Shown here piece by piece: positions 31,028 to 39,003 of a DNA stretch of 54,641 bases; positions within the stretch are counted from its first letter, which is position 1; every line of letters starts with the position of its first letter. A program made the translations under genes and the position numbers. The stretch comes from an uncultured Oscillibacter sp. (GTDB lineage Bacteria > Bacillota > Clostridia > Oscillospirales > Oscillospiraceae): assembly GCA_910588175.1 (NCBI GenBank), contig CAJUQQ010000011.1:590-55230 (forward strand). The letters run 5' to 3'. The notes beneath the pieces were generated by a model that saw only the letters and a program-made list of their open reading frames with translations, did not search any database and was not told the origin of the DNA.

Positions 31028-34000
31028 TCAGTGGAACACGCCGGTGAGGGTGCTCCAGAAGTCTTGGAACATCTGGGCAATCCGCTCCCAGAAGGTGGTG
31101 GCGGGCTTGACGGCGGCGGGTTCCTCCGTCTCCGCCGGGTCCGCCTCCTGAATCTCCTGGGTGCGGATGAGGACCTGCACGCTGGTGGGGGAGGGATTCC
31201 GCCGGTCCGTCAGGGACACCGCCTCCGCCCCGGCGTCCATCAGCAGGAGGTTGTTCACATCGCCGGTGTATTCGTTCCAGGTGTCCTCGATGATCTGGGT
31301 GACGGTATTTTTGGCCTCCTTCACCTGTTTGGTGGTGGCCAGGGCTTTAGCGGTCTGGCGCAGGGCGGCGGAGAGGCCCCGGAGGGACTGCCTGGTCCCC
31401 GCGTCCAGGTCCTTCCCCGTGGACCGGGCCAGGTTTTCCGCGTCCGCCAGCAGGGTTTCCGTGTCCCGGATGGTGGCGGCGGCGGAGGTGCTGAGGGCGC
31501 CGGTGTTGGCCAGGGCCTCTTGAAGGGTGGGCTCGTAATCGTTCAGTACGGTACGCAGGGCGTCCACGTCCGCCAGAATCTCCCGCAGGGTCCCGGCGGA
31601 CTCGCCCAGGGAGCCCATCAGATACCCGGCGTCGCTGAGGCTGTTGGTCAGGACGCCCAGCTCCGCGCAGAGGTCCGCCAGGTCGCCGATGACCGCGGAG
31701 GTGGGGTATTTGAGCTGGTTAAGGGCGGCGGTGAGCTCATATTGAATCTGGTCGATGCGGGCGCTGGCGCTGTCCAGGCCGTTGGTGATGAGGTCCACCA
31801 CCGCGCCGCCTACCGTGTTGTTCTCAGGGGGCTTGCCGGGGGTGGGAGGCGTGCCGCCGTCAGGAGTTCCGGTGCCGCCGTCAGGGGTTCCGGTGCCGCC
31901 GTCAGGAGTTCCGGAGCCGCCGTCAGGGGTTCCGGTGCCGCCGTCGGGAGTTCCGGAGCCGCCGTCAGGAGTTCCGGAGCCGCCGTCGGGAGTTCCGGAG
32001 CCGCCGTCAGGAGTTCCGGTGCCGCCGTCAGGAGTTCCGGAGCCGTTGTCAGGAGTGCCGGAACTGCCGCCGGAGTTTTCGGCGTCGCTTCCGGAGCTGT
32101 CGGAGCCGCCGGAGCTGCCGCTTCCGGAGCTGCCGCTGTCGGAGCTTCCGAAGCTGTCGCTTCCGGAGCTGCCGCTGTCGGAGCTGTCACTTCCGGAGCT
32201 GCCACTGTCGGAGCCGCCGGAGCTGTCAGACCCGCTGTCGGACCCGCTTTCACTGTCCAGGGCGGCGTTCAGAACCAGCCGGGCGGCCATCTGTCCCTTC
32301 CGGAGAATCTCCGGCGCTTCGCTCGCAGAGGCCGCCGGGGCCTCCGGCGCGGGAGCCTCCGGGGATTCGGAGGTCCCGGGGGCCGGTGTTTCCGGGGCCT
32401 GCGGGGCCTCCGGGGCGGGAGCTTCCGGGGATTCCGGGGCCTCCGGGGCGGGAGCTTCCGGGGATTCCGGGGTCTCGGGGGCGGGGTTCTCCGGAGCGGG
32501 AGCCTCGGGGGCAGGGGCCTCCGGGGCTTCCGGGACTTCGGGGGCCGGTGTTTCCTGCGTGGGAGCCTTCGGGGATTCGGGGTTCTCCGGCACTTCCGGG
32601 GCGGGAAGTTCCGGCGCGGAGGGCGCTTCCGGGACGGCCGGGGTTTGGACATTCGGAATCTTGATCCGGATGTCCCCCCGGGTCCGGGTGTTGGTGGAGC
32701 CCCCGGCGTTGTAGATCAGCCAGAGGTCGTTCATCATTTTGGCGTCCTCGGGCTTTTCCACCACCTGGCCGCAGAAGCCCTGGAAGCTCATGCCCGTCTG
32801 GTCCTTCGCCTGGCGGAGGGCCTCCATCTGCTTCGCCGCGGCCAGGGCCGCCCGCTGGTCCGCGGGCAGGCGGTCGGGGCTAAAGCCGGGAACCTGGGAC
32901 GCCGCCAGCAGTTGGCTCATGGCCGCCGCCTTGGCCTTGGCGTCGGCGCTTCCGGCGCCCTGGGCCTCCAGCATCTTTTGGAGGAAGGTCTCCGTGTCCT
33001 CCGCCGCGTAAGCGCCGTGGACGTGTTTGACCTTTTCCACCATGGCTTTGCTGTTGGTCGCCACGCTGTGGGTGTTGACGTGGCTGCCGCCCAGGGCGTG
33101 CTCCAGCCGGAGGAGGCTGCCCTCCATGCTCCCGGCCACGTCGATCACGTGCTGAAGGTCGCAGGTTCCCTGCTCCAGGCCGTACAGCGCCGCTTCGATT
33201 TCCGTCAGCTGGTCCTGGAGGACCACGGTGGCGTCCGTCATTTCATTCAGCACCGTCTTGGAGTCCGTCACCGTCTGGCTGAGCCGCAGAACCCGCTCCT
33301 CCATGGGGTCCAGCAGGTCCGCCAGATTGCTCAGGTCCCCCCGGAGGGCCCCGGAGCCCTCGTACAGCCGGCCCTTGCCGCCGGAGAAGGTGCTTCGGGC
33401 CGCCTCCAGCTGGTCCAGGCCCTTGGCGGAGGCGTAGAGGCCGTTTTGAATGTCGCTGAGGGCGTCCAGCAGCTCGTCCAGACTGCCGGACAGGGCCCGG
33501 TAGTCCTCCTCCAGGTCATCCTTCCGCTGGCTGAGCTTGGCGATCTCCTCCAGCTGGGCCAGGGTGGCGGGCATCATCATCACGGTCAGGCCGCCGAAGG
33601 AAAAGGAATCGCTGCCCACGCGGATGGTGAAATGCTGCTCCTCCCCGGGGAGGCAGAGAAACAGCACCGTCCGCAGGTTGCCCACCAGCTGGACCTGGGC
33701 GCCCGGGGCCTCCAGGGAGAGGATGTCGTCCTGGTTGAACAGGGCCGTGGCGGCCAGGGTGTAATTGTAGCGGGCGTAGTCGCTGGCGGCCTCGTTTGGC
33801 GTCACGTCCAGCAGAATCTCCACCACCCCCCGCTGTCCCGCCAGGTCCTCCGCCTGGGTGGGGACGCCGTTGAGGGTGTAGCGGAGGGACAGCGTCCAGG
33901 GAAGCTCCTGGAAGGGCTGGCGGGTCTTGCCCTCGAAGTAGAAGTGGTCCGGCGCGCCGCCGTCGAAGCGGAAGGAGGTCCGGTCCTCCCCCCGGACCGG

Positions 34001-34270
34001 CGCGGAGCCGTCGGTGAGGTTGACCACCTCGTCGTAGACGCCGTAGTCCGTCAGGCTGTCCGTGCCGTTGAGGGCGTAGCTTTTCACCACGCTGGCCTCC
34101 AGCAGGTTGCCGTAGTAGTCCAGGGTGGCGTAGTACGCCTCGTCATACGTGGGGGTCACGCCGCTGCCGATGGGTTCCACAGCCCCGGCGGGCAGAGTCA
34201 GCGTGACGGACAGGACCGCCGCCAGGGACAGGGCGGCGGCGCGGGTTCGCAGGGTTTTCCAGTTCATCAT
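31028..34270 (-). CDS. Large secreted coiled-coil protein with three low-complexity tracts
   Basis: A 1,080-residue protein. A signal peptide is clear (cleavage near residue 30, LPAGA). An N-terminal beta-rich part (31-240) and a coiled-coil part (about 245-500, e.g. LSQRKDDLEEDYRALSGSL) follow. Then come a Pro/Ala/Glu tract (about 543-660), a Ser/Asp/Gly tract (about 672-735) and ten 7-residue GTPDGG(S/T) repeats (about 737-807). A second coiled-coil (about 820-990) leads to a short amphipathic end. It resembles the exported partner proteins seen beside MMPL pumps (YhgE/Pip-like coiled coils) but lacks their C-terminal helices. It may be an envelope spacer or adaptor for the pump. GGAGGAG precedes the two adjacent ATGs. 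Confidence 0.8.
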   Translation of the reverse strand: MMNWKTLRTRAAALSLAAVLSVTLTLPAGAVEPIGSGVTPTYDEAYYATLDYYGNLLEASVVKSYALNGTDSLTDYGVYDEVVNLTDGSAPVRGEDRTSFRFDGGAPDHFYFEGKTRQPFQELPWTLSLRYTLNGVPTQAEDLAGQRGVVEILLDVTPNEAASDYARYNYTLAATALFNQDDILSLEAPGAQVQLVGNLRTVLFLCLPGEEQHFTIRVGSDSFSFGGLTVMMMPATLAQLEEIAKLSQRKDDLEEDYRALSGSLDELLDALSDIQNGLYASAKGLDQLEAARSTFSGGKGRLYEGSGALRGDLSNLADLLDPMEERVLRLSQTVTDSKTVLNEMTDATVVLQDQLTEIEAALYGLEQGTCDLQHVIDVAGSMEGSLLRLEHALGGSHVNTHSVATNSKAMVEKVKHVHGAYAAEDTETFLQKMLEAQGAGSADAKAKAAAMSQLLAASQVPGFSPDRLPADQRAALAAAKQMEALRQAKDQTGMSFQGFCGQVVEKPEDAKMMNDLWLIYNAGGSTNTRTRGDIRIKIPNVQTPAVPEAPSAPELPAPEVPENPESPKAPTQETPAPEVPEAPEAPAPEAPAPENPAPETPESPEAPAPEAPESPEAPAPEAPQAPETPAPGTSESPEAPAPEAPAASASEAPEILRKGQMAARLVLNAALDSESGSDSGSDSSGGSDSGSSGSDSSDSGSSGSDSFGSSDSGSSGSGSSGGSDSSGSDAENSGGSSGTPDNGSGTPDGGTGTPDGGSGTPDGGSGTPDGGSGTPDGGTGTPDGGSGTPDGGTGTPDGGTGTPDGGTPPTPGKPPENNTVGGAVVDLITNGLDSASARIDQIQYELTAALNQLKYPTSAVIGDLADLCAELGVLTNSLSDAGYLMGSLGESAGTLREILADVDALRTVLNDYEPTLQEALANTGALSTSAAATIRDTETLLADAENLARSTGKDLDAGTRQSLRGLSAALRQTAKALATTKQVKEAKNTVTQIIEDTWNEYTGDVNNLLLMDAGAEAVSLTDRRNPSPTSVQVLIRTQEIQEADPAETEEPAAVKPATTFWERIAQMFQDFWSTLTGVFH
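31851..32060 (-). repeat. In-frame 21-bp repeats encoding GTPDGG(S/T)
   Basis: Ten 21-bp units inside the coiled-coil protein gene. They differ mainly at third positions and at the Ser/Thr codon, so the repeat is maintained at the protein level. Copy number may vary between strains by slippage or recombination. Confidence 0.9.
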
Positions 34271-34282
34271 AACTCCTCCATT

Positions 34283-34342
34283 TAATCAACGTAAGTCTAT
34301 TAAAAGATTTTTGTTGACTTATTGACTTGAGTTGATTATAGT
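34283..34342. promoter_or_regulatory. Divergent control region with paired 17-bp sites
   Basis: The plus-strand promoter for the tetR pair has -35 TTGACT (34314-34319), a 17-bp spacer and -10 TATAGT (34337-34342). Two related 17-mers in opposite orientation flank the centre: TAGACTTACGTTGATTA on the minus strand (34299-34283) and TTGACTTGAGTTGATTA on the plus strand (34322-34338), 14 of 17 identical. The right site overlaps the spacer and -10; the left site lies close to the coiled-coil gene start. They are the likely TetR operators. Confidence 0.75.
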
Positions 34343-34402
34343 AAAAGCAGGAAATCCGGTCAATAGACAAAACCGGAGTTGTGCCTAACAAGGAGGAGCA
34401 TG

Positions 34403-35005
34403 ATGTTGAAAAATCCGGAAGACCGCCGGGCCCGGCGGTCCCGCAAGCTGTTAAAGGAGAGCCTGCTGGAGCTGATGAAGCAGAAGACCTTCGCCGACAT
34501 CTCCGTCCGGGACGTGACGGACGCGGCGGACATGAACCGGGGGACCTTCTACCTCCACTACTCCGGCACGGCGGAGCTGCTGCAAAGTCTGGAGGAGGAC
34601 CTGCTGGAGGAGATTCAGGCCTTGGTGGACGCCCACATGCAGGAGACGGTGGCCGTGGGCAGCGTCGCGCCGGTGTTCGAGCCGGTGCTGGACTTTGCCG
34701 TGGAGCACCGGGAGACCTGCGCGGTGCTCTTTACCAGCAGCGAGGCCAGCGGCTTTTTCCAGTCCATCCAGCGCTTGGTCCACGAGAACGGCACGCCGCT
34801 GGTGCGGGCCTGGTTCTCCCCGGCGGACCCCCGGCAGACGGACTATTTGCTGAACTTCCTGGCCTGGGGCTTCATCGGCCTTCTGGCGGAGTGGTTTGAA
34901 AAGGACATGGCCCTGCCCAAGGCGGAGCTGCTGGCCGCCGCCCAGCGCATGGCGGAGGGCGCCTCCGCGGCGCTGTTCGCCCAGGAGGGGAGGGGACGGA
35001 AATGA
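34403..35005 (+). CDS. TetR/AcrR family regulator (first of two)
   Basis: A 200-residue regulator. The N-terminal helix-turn-helix is clear: RKLLKESLLELMKQKTFADI, then SVRDVTDAADMNRGTFYLHY. The C-terminal ligand domain is diverse, with LLNFLAWGFIGLLAEWFEKD near the end. The start is ATG 34403, with AAGGAGG 6 nt before it, rather than 34379 or 34400. It diverges from the MMPL/coiled-coil operon and its stop overlaps the next tetR by 4 nt, so the two regulators are made together. Confidence 0.93.
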   Translation: MLKNPEDRRARRSRKLLKESLLELMKQKTFADISVRDVTDAADMNRGTFYLHYSGTAELLQSLEEDLLEEIQALVDAHMQETVAVGSVAPVFEPVLDFAVEHRETCAVLFTSSEASGFFQSIQRLVHENGTPLVRAWFSPADPRQTDYLLNFLAWGFIGLLAEWFEKDMALPKAELLAAAQRMAEGASAALFAQEGRGRK

Positions 35006-35571
35006 CCGCCAGGGACGCCATCAAGGCCGCCTTCCTCCGCCTGCTGGAGGAGCGCCCCCTCCGGGAGATCACCGTGAAGGACATCGTCCAGACCGGCGGA
35101 GTGAACCGGAACACCTTTTACTATCATTATAAGGATCTCCCCGCCCTGCTGGAGGAGATCATCATGGACCACGCGGACCGCATCATCGCGGAACAGGGCC
35201 CCGCCCTGACCCTGACGGGCTGCATGGAGACCGTCGTCCGCTTCGCCCAGACCCACCGCCAGGCGGTGCTGCACATCAACCAGTCCGCCCACCGGGACCT
35301 GTTCGAGCTGTGCCTGATGCGGGTCTGCCGCCGGGTGGTGGAGGATTTCGCCGCTGCGGCCATCGGCAGCCTCCGCCTCCGCCCCGAGGACCGGGAGGCC
35401 ATCGTCCGCTTCTACCAGTGCGAGTGCTTCGGCCAGGTGGTGGAGTGGCTGAACAGCGGGATGCGCTATGACATTGCCGGTCAGTTCCGGCGGATTTGTC
35501 AATTGGGGGAGGGCATGACGGAGCTGCTGCTGCGCCGGGCCCGGCTGGCGGCGGAGGGCGGCCCGGACTGA
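35002..35571 (+). CDS. TetR/AcrR family regulator (second of two)
   Basis: A 189-residue TetR protein. HTH: AIKAAFLRLLEERPLREITV, then KDIVQTGGVNRNTFYYHYKD, with a C-terminal domain having RFAQTHRQAVLHINQ and QCECFGQVVEWLNSGM. It is a distinct sequence from its partner, so the two may act as a heterodimer or respond to different ligands. Translationally coupled through an ATGA overlap. Followed by a strong bidirectional terminator. Confidence 0.93.
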   Translation: MTARDAIKAAFLRLLEERPLREITVKDIVQTGGVNRNTFYYHYKDLPALLEEIIMDHADRIIAEQGPALTLTGCMETVVRFAQTHRQAVLHINQSAHRDLFELCLMRVCRRVVEDFAAAAIGSLRLRPEDREAIVRFYQCECFGQVVEWLNSGMRYDIAGQFRRICQLGEGMTELLLRRARLAAEGGPD

Positions 35572-35574
35572 GAA

Positions 35575-35604
35575 AAAACCGGCGGGGAAGCTCCCCGCCG
35601 GTTT
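35575..35604. terminator. Bidirectional terminator
   Basis: AAAACCGGCGGGGA / TCCCCGCCGGTTTT arms with flanking A- and T-runs. It serves the tetR pair and the opposing gene at 35619. Confidence 0.88.
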
Positions 35605-35618
35605 TGTGTATACGATGG

Positions 35619-36284
35619 TTAACCCTTTCCGCAGTATCGCCGGAGGCCGCAGTTGTACAGCGCCGCCATCCGGGGCTCCAGCACGGGCTCCTCCCGCTCA
35701 AAGCCCTCGTGCTGAATGAACCAGGTTTCCCCGTCGGTGTTGAGCATGGGCTCCAGCTCCTTCAGCGGATAGACGGGAAGAATGACGCTCCCCCGGCTCC
35801 AGACCCGCAGGACGTTGGGAATGTCCACGTCGGAGGGGGAGTCGATCACCGCCAGCCGGAGCTCCGGGAAATAGGCCCCGCCGAAGGGCCGCTCCACGTC
35901 CAGGGCGGCGAAGCCGCTGTCATACAGGGACTCCAGGGCGGCCTCCAGGCTGCCGTTGTTCCACACCGGGGCGATGAGGCCGCACTCGTTGAGCTTCACC
36001 CGCTTCTCCCCCGCCGGGGGGAGGCCGGAAATGGGAATCAGGTCGTCCAGGACGAAGGGGCCCGTTTTCGTCTTGGGGAGGAAGACCCGGGAGGCGCTGT
36101 CCGAGGTGAGGCTCATGGACAGCGCGTGGATAATCCAGTCCAGAAACAGGTCGAAGTTCCGCCCGGACACCTTGCACCGCTGGGCCCCCTGGTTGAGAAA
36201 CTTGCCCATGGACTCGTAGTCCGTCAGGGCCATGGGCGGCAGGGGCCCGGCGTAGAGATTTTTCAGGCGTGTGTTGGGCAGCAT
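35619..36284 (-). CDS. Unrecognised soluble protein
   Basis: A 221-residue protein with no signal peptide or membrane helix. I do not recognise it. It has a two-part look: an N-terminal segment with SGRNFDLFLDWIIHALSMSL, and a beta-rich C-terminal part (FPELRLAVIDSPSDVDIPNV, then GSVILPVYPLKEL). The C-terminal ~25 residues include NCGLRRYCGKG. The ribosome site GGGGAGG is well placed before ATG 36284. Monocistronic, convergent with the tetR pair. Confidence 0.7.
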   Translation of the reverse strand: MLPNTRLKNLYAGPLPPMALTDYESMGKFLNQGAQRCKVSGRNFDLFLDWIIHALSMSLTSDSASRVFLPKTKTGPFVLDDLIPISGLPPAGEKRVKLNECGLIAPVWNNGSLEAALESLYDSGFAALDVERPFGGAYFPELRLAVIDSPSDVDIPNVLRVWSRGSVILPVYPLKELEPMLNTDGETWFIQHEGFEREEPVLEPRMAALYNCGLRRYCGKG

Positions 36285-36569
36285 AGGAACCTCCCCGCCT
36301 CTCGGCGCTTTTCGTCAGAATATGCCCATTCTAGCACGCCGCCGGGGAAAACACAAGCGGGAATCCGAACAACCGTTCCCGCCTCCGTCCGGGAAGATTC
36401 GGAGATTTTTACAGTAGCGGCTCTGGGCGCCCGTCTCCCGGGGTCCCGGCGCTTTCGGCGGTCCGCCCCTGCGGGGCCAACGGGCCCTGAGAAACGTGCC
36501 GCCCCGGGAATATCCGGCCCCCCAACGGCAGATACTATTCCTCCAAAACCACCTTGGGAGGAAGCGCCT

Positions 36570-37253
36570 ATGATGACCGCCTTTGCCCGCACCGTCATTC
36601 TCTACTTTCTCATCATGACCGGCCTGCGCCTTATGGGCAAGCGGCAGATCGGCGAGCTGGAGCCCGGCGAGCTGGTGCTGACCATGATGATCTCGGACCT
36701 GGCCACCGTGCCCATGCAGGATTTCGGCATCCCGCTGCTGGCGGGGGTGATTCCCATTCTGACCCTGCTGGCCCTGTCCATGCTGCTGAGCCAGCTGTCC
36801 CTGTCCAGCCTCCGGTTCCGCCGCCTGGCCTGCGGCGCGCCCTCCGTCCTCATCCGGGAGGGGGTTCTCCAGCAGGAGGTCATGCGGAAAAACCGCTATA
36901 CGCTGGACGAGCTGCTGGAGGAGCTCCGGAGCCAGGGCATGACCGGGGTGGAGGAGGTCAAGTACGCCGTGCTGGAGAACTCGGGACAGCTGTCGGTGCT
37001 CCCCTGGGCCGGGAGCCGCCCCCCCTCGGCGCGGCAGCTGGGGCTGGAGACGGAGGAGGACGTGACGCTGCCGGTGGTGCTGGTGAACGACGGCCGCCTC
37101 CTCCGGCGGAATCTGGAGGCCCAGGGCTTGGACGAATCCTGGCTTCGGGAGACCCTCCGGAAAGAGGGGCTGTCCTCCCACCGGGAGGCGTTTTTGCTGA
37201 CCCTGGACGAGCGGGGGAAGGTGACCTGTGTGAAAAAGGAGGGACGCGCGTGA
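36570..37253 (+). CDS. DUF421 (YetF-like) membrane protein
   Basis: A 227-residue protein. Three membrane helices occupy the first ~90 residues: LYFLIMTGLRLMGKRQIGEL is the highly conserved DUF421 start, then ELVLTMMISDLATVPMQD and a third helix. The cytoplasmic C-terminal part has the family pattern (RFRRLACGAPSVLIREGVLQ, RKNRYTLDELLEELRSQGM). YetF-like proteins are membrane-associated with unknown role, often tied to spore or envelope stress genes. GGGAGG is 8 nt before ATG 36570 (a second ATG follows). The open frame extending to 35496 is a composition artefact. Confidence 0.93.
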   Translation: MMTAFARTVILYFLIMTGLRLMGKRQIGELEPGELVLTMMISDLATVPMQDFGIPLLAGVIPILTLLALSMLLSQLSLSSLRFRRLACGAPSVLIREGVLQQEVMRKNRYTLDELLEELRSQGMTGVEEVKYAVLENSGQLSVLPWAGSRPPSARQLGLETEEDVTLPVVLVNDGRLLRRNLEAQGLDESWLRETLRKEGLSSHREAFLLTLDERGKVTCVKKEGRA

Positions 37254-37633
37254 GAAAGGGCCTGCTGCTGCCCGCCGCGCTGCTGGCGGCGATTCTGGCC
37301 TTCTGCCTGTGGAACAGCGCCGCCATGACCGCCGGAGCCGCCCGCTGGCGGGCCCAGCTGGAGGAGGCGGACCGCCTGGCCCAGGCCGGGGACTGGGAGG
37401 GGGCCGCCGCCGCCATCCGGCGGGGATACGCCGACTGGTCGGCGGGGCAGACCTGGCTCCACATCGTCGCGAATCACGACGCCGTGGACGGCGCGGAGGC
37501 CATGTATCACCGGGCGCTGGCCTTTGCCCAGAGCCGGGAGGACAGCGAGCTTCGGGCGGAGCTGGCGGACCTCCGGGACCAGCTGCGGCTGCTGGCGGAG
37601 ATGGAGGAGTTCAGCCTGCGGAACGTTCTCTGA
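37250..37633 (+). CDS. DUF4363-like small membrane-anchored protein
   Basis: A 127-residue protein with one N-terminal helix (about 5-24, LLLPAALLAAILAFCLWNSA) and an extracytoplasmic helical domain rich in Trp and Ala. This is the DUF4363 layout, which regularly accompanies DUF421 proteins. The GTG start at 37250 overlaps the upstream stop by 4 nt, and GGAGGG lies 6 nt before it. The pair is therefore co-translated and probably forms a complex. Terminator at 37642-37673. Confidence 0.82.
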   Translation: MRKGLLLPAALLAAILAFCLWNSAAMTAGAARWRAQLEEADRLAQAGDWEGAAAAIRRGYADWSAGQTWLHIVANHDAVDGAEAMYHRALAFAQSREDSELRAELADLRDQLRLLAEMEEFSLRNVL

Positions 37634-37641
37634 ACAAAAAG

Positions 37642-37673
37642 CCGCGGCCCCCGGACGATTCCGGGGGCCGCGG
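37642..37673. terminator. Terminator between convergent genes
   Basis: Perfect CCGCGGCCCCCGG / CCGGGGGCCGCGG arms with a 6-nt loop, preceded by AAAAA on the plus strand so that the minus-strand transcript ends in T's. Confidence 0.8.
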
Positions 37674-37690
37674 GCGGAAGGGTTCAGGAA

Positions 37691-38890
37691 TCAGAGGTCC
37701 ACGGCCTTGATGGCCTGTTCCTTGATGCCGTGCTTTTCGGCGTAGCCGGTGAGGATCAGGGTCAGCGCGCCGTCGCCGGTGACGTTGCAGGCGGTGCCGA
37801 AGCTGTCCTGGAGGGCGAAGATGGCCAGCATCAGGGCGGTGCCGTCGCCGTCGAAGCCCAGCACGCCGGTGATCAGGCCCAGAGAGGCCATGACCGTGCC
37901 GCCGGGGACGCCGGGGGCGCCGATGGCGAAGATGCCCAGAAGCAGGATGAAGAGAATCATGCTGCCCACGCTGGGAAGCTCGCCGTAGAGGACCTTGGAG
38001 ACGATCATGATGAAGAAGGTCTCCGTCAGGGCGGAGCCGCAGAGGTGGATGTTGGCGAACAGGGGGATGCCGAACTCCACCATGTCGGAGCGGAGGCTCT
38101 TGCTCTTCCGGGCGCAGTCCAGAGCCACGGCCAGGGTGGCGGCGGAGGACATGGTGCCCACGGCGGTGAGGTAGGCGGGGCCGTAGTGCTTCACCACCTC
38201 AATGGAGCTGCGGCCGGAGTACACACCGGCAAAGCCGTACAGCACGGCCATCCAGATGTAGTGGCCCGCCATGACGATGACGATGGCCAGCAGGAAGGCG
38301 GGGAACTGCTTGGTGATGGTGCCGTCATAGCTGAGGCCGCAGAAGGTCAGGGCGATGAAGAAGGGCAGGACGGGAATCACGACCTTCTTGACCACGCTGA
38401 GGACGATGTTCTGGAACTCCTGGAGCACCGTGGCGACGGTCCTGGCCTTGGTCCACACGGCGGCCAGGCCGATGAGCACGGAGAAGACCAGGGCGCTCAT
38501 CACGGGCATGATCTGGGGAATGTCCAGCTGGAAGGCCACGCCCGGCAGCTCCTTCAATCCCTCCATGCTGGAGGCGATGGGCAGGAAGGGCACCAGGATG
38601 TAGCCCGCCACCATGGACATCAGCGTGGCCAGCACGGTGCTGACATAGGCCACGATGATGGCCACCATCAGCATGCGGGTGGCGTTGGAGCCCATCTTGG
38701 TGATGGAGGGGGCGATGAAGCCGATGACGATCAGGGGCACGCAGAACATGATGAGCTGGTTGAGCACATACTTGAGGGTGACCACGATGGTCATGACGCT
38801 CTCGGGCAGGAACAGGCCGAGGACGATGCCCACCGCGATGCCGATCAACAGCTTCAGGGGAAGGCTCATGCCTTTTTTCTCAGCAGCCAT
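37691..38890 (-). CDS. Dicarboxylate/amino acid:cation symporter (DAACS family)
   Basis: A 399-residue membrane carrier of the glutamate/serine transporter fold. Landmarks: SLPLKLLIGIAVGIVLGLFL, MFCVPLIVIGFIAPSI, the serine-rich re-entrant loop GTMSSAATLAVALDCARKS, and the last helical hairpin with DSFGTACNVTGDGALTLILT. It imports an amino acid or dicarboxylate with Na+ or H+. ATG 38890 has AGAGGA ~8 nt upstream; a Met further upstream at 38920 is unlikely. The cysteine desulfidase/serine dehydratase-like gene lies 113 bp upstream on the same strand, so it may carry cysteine or serine to that enzyme. Confidence 0.93.
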   Translation of the reverse strand: MAAEKKGMSLPLKLLIGIAVGIVLGLFLPESVMTIVVTLKYVLNQLIMFCVPLIVIGFIAPSITKMGSNATRMLMVAIIVAYVSTVLATLMSMVAGYILVPFLPIASSMEGLKELPGVAFQLDIPQIMPVMSALVFSVLIGLAAVWTKARTVATVLQEFQNIVLSVVKKVVIPVLPFFIALTFCGLSYDGTITKQFPAFLLAIVIVMAGHYIWMAVLYGFAGVYSGRSSIEVVKHYGPAYLTAVGTMSSAATLAVALDCARKSKSLRSDMVEFGIPLFANIHLCGSALTETFFIMIVSKVLYGELPSVGSMILFILLLGIFAIGAPGVPGGTVMASLGLITGVLGFDGDGTALMLAIFALQDSFGTACNVTGDGALTLILTGYAEKHGIKEQAIKAVDL

Positions 38891-39003
38891 AAACAGTTTC
38901 CTCTCTTTCTGTGTTGACACACAAACATAAATTCCGCTCCGCGGTCAGGGTTCTGCTTCCAGCATACGTGCGGCGGAGCCCGCGCATGCGTACGCCGGAG
39001 AAA

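Noticed and set aside
31851..32060. CRISPR-like array of short repeats
   Set aside because: The 21-bp units have no spacers, are in frame within a coding gene, and no cas genes are present.
28976..34285. Plus-strand open frame of 1,769 codons opposite the MMPL/coiled-coil genes
   Set aside because: Antisense shadow of two well-supported genes; its Gly/Ser repeats only mirror their low-complexity tracts.
35496..36569. Long upstream extension of the DUF421 gene
   Set aside because: It crosses a terminator and an opposing gene; the family start and a good ribosome site are at 36570.
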